NCBI RefSeq assembly: GCF_014192105.1
Contig: NZ_JACHXK010000017.1
Location: 62,001 to 126,000 of the forward strand
Direction: 5' to 3'
Origin: Paenibacillus phyllosphaerae
GTDB taxonomy: Bacteria; Bacillota; Bacilli; Paenibacillales; Paenibacillaceae
Length of the DNA: 64,000 bases
Part shown: one piece after another, positions 60,017 through 64,000 of the stretch
Numbering within the stretch: position 1 is the stretch's first letter
Layout: each line of letters begins with the position of its first letter
Translations under genes and position numbers: made by a program
The notes under the pieces: model-generated
Database searches by the model: none
What the model saw: the letters and a program-made list of their open reading frames with translations, nothing else
What the model was told of the DNA's origin: nothing

Positions 60017-60173
60017 GATGGATAAATGTTGAGAATATTCAGCCCGGAGCAGTTTTTAACAAAGGCTCAAAAACAGTCCTACTTTCTCGTACTCTTCCAT
60101 ATACTCTATCAAGTTCACCGCAAGGCACGCTTGAAACTTGCTGCGCCATCAATGAAGGCGATAGCCGGAGAGG

Positions 60174-61478
60174 ATGAAGAAAAGGATGAACGTAGCTTGG
60201 AAACGCATAGCCGCCGTGGCGGTTGTCATGCTGCTGCTCATGGGGATGATGAAGCTGGAGTTGACCGATGGCGGAGGCGCGATGGCCCATGCGCACGCAC
60301 AGGGGACAGCTGCACCTGATATAGAGGCGGATAACGCCGTAACGAAGCGGCCTAATGCCGCCATTACCGCCGCGCAAGCGGGCATTGCATCGTCGCTTGT
60401 TCAGGCATACGGGAACGTGCGAACGATTCCCGCTGCAATGCCAACGGCTGCCGAAACTCCAGCAGACCCGAATGCCTCTGCCGCTCCGAAGATCGCCTCC
60501 ACTCCGAATACCTCGGCCGTCCCGGAAGCGAAAGTCCAAGAAGCCGCTTCGAGTAAGCTTGCATCCAACGTGCCGGACAAAGTCGTCTATCTGACCTTCG
60601 ATGACGGGCCGAGCAAGTGGACGCCCGAAGTCCTCGATCTGCTCGCGAAGTACAAGGTGAAGGCCACGTTCTTCGTGCTTGGCCAATCGGCCGAGCGCGC
60701 TCCGGAAGTGGTGAAGCGCATCGTCCGAGAGGGGCATGGCCTCGGCAATCATACCTATAATCATAAATACGAGGAATTGTACCATAGCTTTATGGGCTTC
60801 TGGACTCAGGTGAAGAAGACCGACGACATTCTCACCCGCCTGACCGGCAAGCAAGTGACGCTGCTGCGGGCGCCGGGGGGCACGTACACGAACTTCGATG
60901 CTTTCTATTTTCAATATCTAGGGGAAGCGGGCTTCCGCATTATGGACTGGAACGTGGATTCGGGGGATTCGAAACGGTCGAATGTGCCGGCGGAGGAGAT
61001 CATCCGGATGGTCAAGCAGACGAAGCTTGCGAAAGAAGTGACGCTTTTGCTGCACGATGGAGCAGGTCACGAGCAGTCCGTGAAGGCGCTGCCGGCGATT
61101 ATTGAATATTACAAGGCCAAAGGCTACCGGTTCGCCGTCATGAACGAGGAGACGAAGCCCGTTACCTTCCGCTTCGGGGCGGACAAATGGCACAAGGCAT
61201 GGACGCCGTCGCTGCATCAGCAGGCCGAGGCCGCCGTGACGGCCTTCCAGCGCGAACACGGATGGATGCCGCTGCGGGAGTGGCTGGTCGGCAAAGGGAC
61301 GGTCGCGTGGGACGCCAAGGCGCATGAAGCGGTAGTGGAACTTGCGGATACGACTACTTTCCGGCTGATTCCCGCAGGCGGGCAGGCGGTGAAGGTCGCC
61401 GGAACCCCAGGCGAGAGCAACGGGAAGCTGTCTTTCAAGATCACGCATAATCAGTTCTATGTGTTGAAGACGGCGTGA
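60174..61478 (+). CDS. Polysaccharide deacetylase family protein (membrane-anchored)
   Basis: This 434-residue protein has an N-terminal hydrophobic anchor (AAVAVVMLLLMGMMKLEL), an Ala/Pro/Thr-rich linker (about 40-135) and a NodB/CE4 domain with TFDDGP (about 141), NHTYNH (about 191), LLRAPGGTY and LLLHDG; the catalytic and metal residues are intact. A C-terminal region of about 85 residues (MPLREWLVGKGTVAWDAKAHEAVVELA) looks like a stalk or copper-amine-oxidase-like module. It should deacetylate cell-wall or peptidoglycan sugars outside the cell. ATG 60174 is preceded by GGAG. The DnaA-box cluster lies in its upstream region. Confidence 0.93.
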   Translation: MKKRMNVAWKRIAAVAVVMLLLMGMMKLELTDGGGAMAHAHAQGTAAPDIEADNAVTKRPNAAITAAQAGIASSLVQAYGNVRTIPAAMPTAAETPADPNASAAPKIASTPNTSAVPEAKVQEAASSKLASNVPDKVVYLTFDDGPSKWTPEVLDLLAKYKVKATFFVLGQSAERAPEVVKRIVREGHGLGNHTYNHKYEELYHSFMGFWTQVKKTDDILTRLTGKQVTLLRAPGGTYTNFDAFYFQYLGEAGFRIMDWNVDSGDSKRSNVPAEEIIRMVKQTKLAKEVTLLLHDGAGHEQSVKALPAIIEYYKAKGYRFAVMNEETKPVTFRFGADKWHKAWTPSLHQQAEAAVTAFQREHGWMPLREWLVGKGTVAWDAKAHEAVVELADTTTFRLIPAGGQAVKVAGTPGESNGKLSFKITHNQFYVLKTA

Positions 61479-61547
61479 CCAACTGCTATGATACGGATAA
61501 ACTAGGAATATCTGATTTGCAAAAGCATTTAAGGAGCATTAAGTGCA

Positions 61548-63059
61548 TTGACGAACACTTCAATACGTTACACAAGACGTCCGAATTGGACGCTGTATGT
61601 TCTTATCGTGATCATCCCGCTCATCGTATTCAGCCTCATTCTGTTCCAGGTGCTTAAGAGCCGATCGAATACGGACTTGAAGGAAGAGGCTCATGCGCTA
61701 ACCGGCGTACATGGGTTATATGTCGAGAACTTCTTCAGCGAGACGATCGGCCGGCTGGAGAGCATGGCCATCTACTTGAGCAGCGAATCGCCCGAGTCCC
61801 CCGTGACCAAGCGGATGTTGGTCGCCAGCCAGCAGATGGATTCGCGGTTTTCCAACTTCTATGTCGTGGACCGGGACGGCAATGTAATCGCCACGACTGG
61901 CAGCCTGGAGCAATCGGTGAACCAATCGGACCGCGCTTATTTCTCGCTGGCGCTGCTGACGGGCTTAACGCAAGTTTCGGAGCCGCATTTTGGCCGCGTG
62001 ACCGGACGCTATATCGTTTCGATCGCCTCTCCGGTCATCAGCGAAGAGGGCAAGGTGCTCTACGTTGTGGTTGGAACGGTGCAAGTCGAGAAGCTTGAGG
62101 ATGGCCTGCGTCAGATCCTCCATGAGGAGACGCTGCGTATTACCGACCGTTCCGGCCGTATTCTGATGCAGACGAAGAAAATAACCTCAGGAGTTCCTAC
62201 CGTCTCTTCCTCCCTCCAGTTGGAGGCGGTTCCATGGCGCGTGGAAGTCGTGCTGGAACAGGATTATCAGGCCTCTGTCATGTGGCCGACCGGCTTCTTC
62301 GGCGCTGGCGCCTTTGCGCTGCTGAACGTGGTCTACTTCCTGGTCAATACGGTTCTCATGAAGCGGCGCTTGGCCAAGGAGCTGGAACAGATCGAGGGAG
62401 ATAAGCTCCGGATGATCGGGACGATCGCGGCAGGGACGGCGCATGAGATCCGCAATCCGCTGACGGGGATTAAAGGCTTCATCGACCTGCTGAGCGAGAA
62501 GTATCAAGGGGAGCGCGACCAATATTACTTCTCCCTGATTCAGACGGAGATCAACCGGATTAACAGCATCGTAAGCGAGCTGCTCATCATCGGGAAGCCG
62601 ACCGTGCCCTCCAAGGAGGTCTTCGCCATCCAACCCGTGCTCAGCGAGATTCTGCCGATCATCGAATCGGAGGCCCGGCTCCATAATGCGGACGTTCGCG
62701 TCCTGATGGCGCAGGAACCGCTCTATGTGATGTTTTCCAAGGACCAGTTCAAACAAATCGTGCTGAATCTGGCGAAGAATGGGCTCGAGGCGCTGGAACG
62801 ACGAGGCCAGCTGACGATCGTGTCTTCCTATGCCGGCGATCGTATCCAGCTTCGGATCGAAGATAACGGCAGGGGCATGTCGCCCGATACGCTGAAGAAA
62901 ATTTTCGTCCCCTTCTTCACGATGAAGGATACGGGGACAGGCCTTGGGCTTGTGGTCAGCAAGCGGATTCTGGACAACTATGGCGGCCGGCTGCTGATCG
63001 AGAGCAAGGAGCGGATCGGCACGAAGGTCACGATCGAGCTGCCCATGGCTCGTCCGTAA
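61548..63059 (+). CDS. Membrane sensor histidine kinase
   Basis: This 503-residue protein has an N-terminal membrane helix (about 13-35), an extracellular sensor domain of the Cache/dCache type (about 40-235; VVDRDGNVIATTG, ISEEGKVLYVVVGTVQVE), a second helix (about 245-265), a HisKA domain with His in GTAHEIRNPLTGIKG (about 298) and a HATPase domain with NLAKNGLEA, DNGRGMS and GTGLGL. It resembles Bacillota kinases that feed the Spo0A phosphorelay. TTG at 61548 has AAGGAG about 11 bases upstream. No response regulator is adjacent. Confidence 0.93.
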   Translation: MTNTSIRYTRRPNWTLYVLIVIIPLIVFSLILFQVLKSRSNTDLKEEAHALTGVHGLYVENFFSETIGRLESMAIYLSSESPESPVTKRMLVASQQMDSRFSNFYVVDRDGNVIATTGSLEQSVNQSDRAYFSLALLTGLTQVSEPHFGRVTGRYIVSIASPVISEEGKVLYVVVGTVQVEKLEDGLRQILHEETLRITDRSGRILMQTKKITSGVPTVSSSLQLEAVPWRVEVVLEQDYQASVMWPTGFFGAGAFALLNVVYFLVNTVLMKRRLAKELEQIEGDKLRMIGTIAAGTAHEIRNPLTGIKGFIDLLSEKYQGERDQYYFSLIQTEINRINSIVSELLIIGKPTVPSKEVFAIQPVLSEILPIIESEARLHNADVRVLMAQEPLYVMFSKDQFKQIVLNLAKNGLEALERRGQLTIVSSYAGDRIQLRIEDNGRGMSPDTLKKIFVPFFTMKDTGTGLGLVVSKRILDNYGGRLLIESKERIGTKVTIELPMARP

Positions 63060-63163
63060 GGAATGGCAAGCGCCCGAATGCTGTATGGTACATGTATTGC
63101 AGGAGGCTAACGAGGGTATGATGGAGTGCATCGCTAGCTAAGGCAGACAAGGAGGCGTTGCAG

Positions 63164-63442
63164 ATGAGGGATATCGTGCAGGAGGGCAATGGGTTCTACA
63201 TCCGCGAGGATGGCGCGCCGATTGCGGAGATCACCTATGCGCAGCCGGGTGAGAACACGCTGGTCATCGACCATACGTATGTCGCCGAGTCGCTTCGCGG
63301 CCAAGGCATTGCGGAGCAGCTGGTGCAGCGGGTCGTCTCCTATGCTCGCGAGAACGGCAAGAAGATTATACCGGCGTGCTCGTACGCGCATGCCTCGTTC
63401 CGCAGGCATAAGGAGTACCACGATGTCTGGCAGCAGGAATAG
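63164..63442 (+). CDS. Small GNAT-like acetyltransferase, copy 2
   Basis: This 92-residue protein is a minimal GNAT of the YidJ/NATD1 type with AEITYAQPG, IDHTYVAESLRGQGIAEQLV and KKIIPACSYAHASF. It is shorter at both ends than copy 1 at 47102-47467, but the shared motifs are clear. ATG 63164 has GGAGG eight bases upstream. Acceptor unknown. A terminator follows. Confidence 0.9.
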   Translation: MRDIVQEGNGFYIREDGAPIAEITYAQPGENTLVIDHTYVAESLRGQGIAEQLVQRVVSYARENGKKIIPACSYAHASFRRHKEYHDVWQQE

Positions 63443-63467
63443 CATGCCGGGCAGCATGAACGGTGAA

Positions 63468-63501
63468 GGGCATTGCGCTTATAGGCGCAGTGCTCTTTTT
63501 T
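63468..63501 (+). terminator. Terminator after mini-GNAT copy 2
   Basis: GGGCATTGCGC pairs with GCGCAGTGCTC (G-U pairs tolerated), followed by TTTTTT. Confidence 0.85.
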
Positions 63502-63564
63502 CTTGGAGAAGGAGGAGACTCAGAAAATGAACCGCGAACCGCTATCCCAGGCGCTGCTTGCAAT

Positions 63565-63601
63565 AAAAAGCCGGCTATTCGCATAAGAGCGAACAGCCGG
63601 C
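63565..63601 (-). terminator. Terminator of the small 63613 gene
   Basis: GCCGGCT/AGCCGGC with an inner CGC/GCG stem, followed by TTTTTATT on the minus strand. Confidence 0.82.
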
Positions 63602-63612
63602 GTGTAGCGTGC

Positions 63613-63798
63613 CTATTTATCGGTCGATGACTTAATCTCTGCCGTAATTGCAATCTGGAAAATCTCGACTGGCAAGTCGCGTACGTTCTCGTCCAGTTGG
63701 GTTGCATAATAGACCGAACCGTCCTCGATAGCGACAATGCGCATCTCGATTCCGAGAGCATCCACGTACTGTTTGCCTACTTTAATATCCCAAGTCAT
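63613..63798 (-). CDS. Hypothetical protein (61 residues)
   Basis: ATG at 63798 has GGAG eight bases upstream (the ATG at 63804 is only two bases from it). The protein begins MTWDIKVGKQYVDALGIEMR and is a small acidic beta-rich protein (VAIEDGSVYYATQLDE). I do not recognise a family. A matching terminator supports expression. Confidence 0.65.
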   Translation of the reverse strand: MTWDIKVGKQYVDALGIEMRIVAIEDGSVYYATQLDENVRDLPVEIFQIAITAEIKSSTDK

Positions 63799-63804
63799 TG
63801 TCAT

Positions 63805-64000
63805 ATCTCCTTTTTCCCGTTCAACAGATCCGTTTATCGCAGCAACCGTATTCCCTTACTTTATTATTAATAGAAACGCAAAGTCAAGCTTCGGCCTAGG
63901 CAAGCTGCTTATGCAAACCCTTGCGGCGGGCGCCCTCTTCCCTTCCATGCGGCGAGGTACTACTAAAGTTAGAACTGCCGCGAAGCGCCGCCCTTGTTTA
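63805..64000. other. Right-edge region without a supported gene
   Basis: Short frames on both strands run off the edge but lack a ribosome site or a family motif. The leader of the 63613 gene occupies the left part. Confidence 0.4.

Noticed and set aside
59700-60020. Chromosomal replication origin
   Set aside because: DnaA boxes are present, but no dnaA, dnaN, rpmH or recF is adjacent, as would be expected in Bacillota.

Overview
The window looks like chromosomal DNA from a spore-forming, low-to-mid GC Bacillota of the Paenibacillaceae (Paenibacillus or Cohnella-like). The evidence is two very large S-layer-homology (SLH) surface proteins, a fused SecDF, a YdjO-type cold-inducible protein next to a Csp, CBO0543, DUF2975, DUF4259 and DUF420 proteins, a YwqA/YwqB pair, strong GGAGG ribosome sites and many TTG/GTG starts. 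There is no rRNA, tRNA, CRISPR array, prophage or complete insertion sequence. I identified the family from motifs in the translated sequence; no database was searched.

Layout. 1-8.6 kb: edge of a carboxymuconolactone-decarboxylase-family gene, its Crp/Fnr neighbour, a 1.7-thousand-residue secreted CE4-GH10 xylanase with SLH anchor, a DinB-fold protein and a beta-propeller lipoprotein. 8.6-11.7 kb: an unusual leader (promoter, 12-codon leader peptide with an Arg-Val-Arg motif, two tandem 99-bp structured repeats, terminator) in front of hflX, then a cold-shock gene with a hairpin leader and a YdjO-like gene. 11.7-14.2 kb: a type I-like orphan DNA methylase with a half-size specificity subunit, and a small membrane protein. 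14.3-20.9 kb: a 2198-residue surface phosphoesterase with three lamin-tail domains and SLH repeats. 21-27.6 kb: patatin-like lipase, MFS transporter, beta-class DNA methyltransferase, udk, msrA and a secreted propeller protein.

27.8-33.3 kb: a five-gene operon of an alpha/beta hydrolase, a membrane-anchored MurF-like ligase without the normal MurF N-domain, a divergent D-Ala-D-Ala ligase, a VanX-type dipeptidase and a membrane protein. This is the best candidate for an uncharacterised enzymatic system here. 33.3-44 kb: small and membrane proteins, a soluble chemotaxis-type receptor, a HAD phosphatase, the ywqBA-like SWIM/SNF2 pair and an autoregulated TetR-DUF3995 unit with two clear operators. 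44-50.8 kb: secDF, a mini-GNAT, small unknown genes, a CDF metal exporter and a molybdate transporter whose modA carries an internal deletion.

50.9-59.7 kb: a PadR-controlled DHA2 drug exporter with two perfect or near-perfect operators, AraC and SRPBCC genes, a sensor kinase, another MFS gene, a carboxymuconolactone-decarboxylase-family gene behind an ECF41-like promoter, and a DUF420 protein. 59.7-60.1 kb: a cluster of head-to-tail DnaA boxes with no dnaA or dnaN nearby. 60.2-64 kb: a polysaccharide deacetylase, a membrane sensor kinase, a second mini-GNAT and a small unknown gene.

Shared themes are cell-envelope enzymes (xylan deacetylation and cleavage, peptidoglycan precursor chemistry, polysaccharide deacetylation), drug-responsive regulation (hflX leader, PadR and TetR operators) and orphan DNA methylation.
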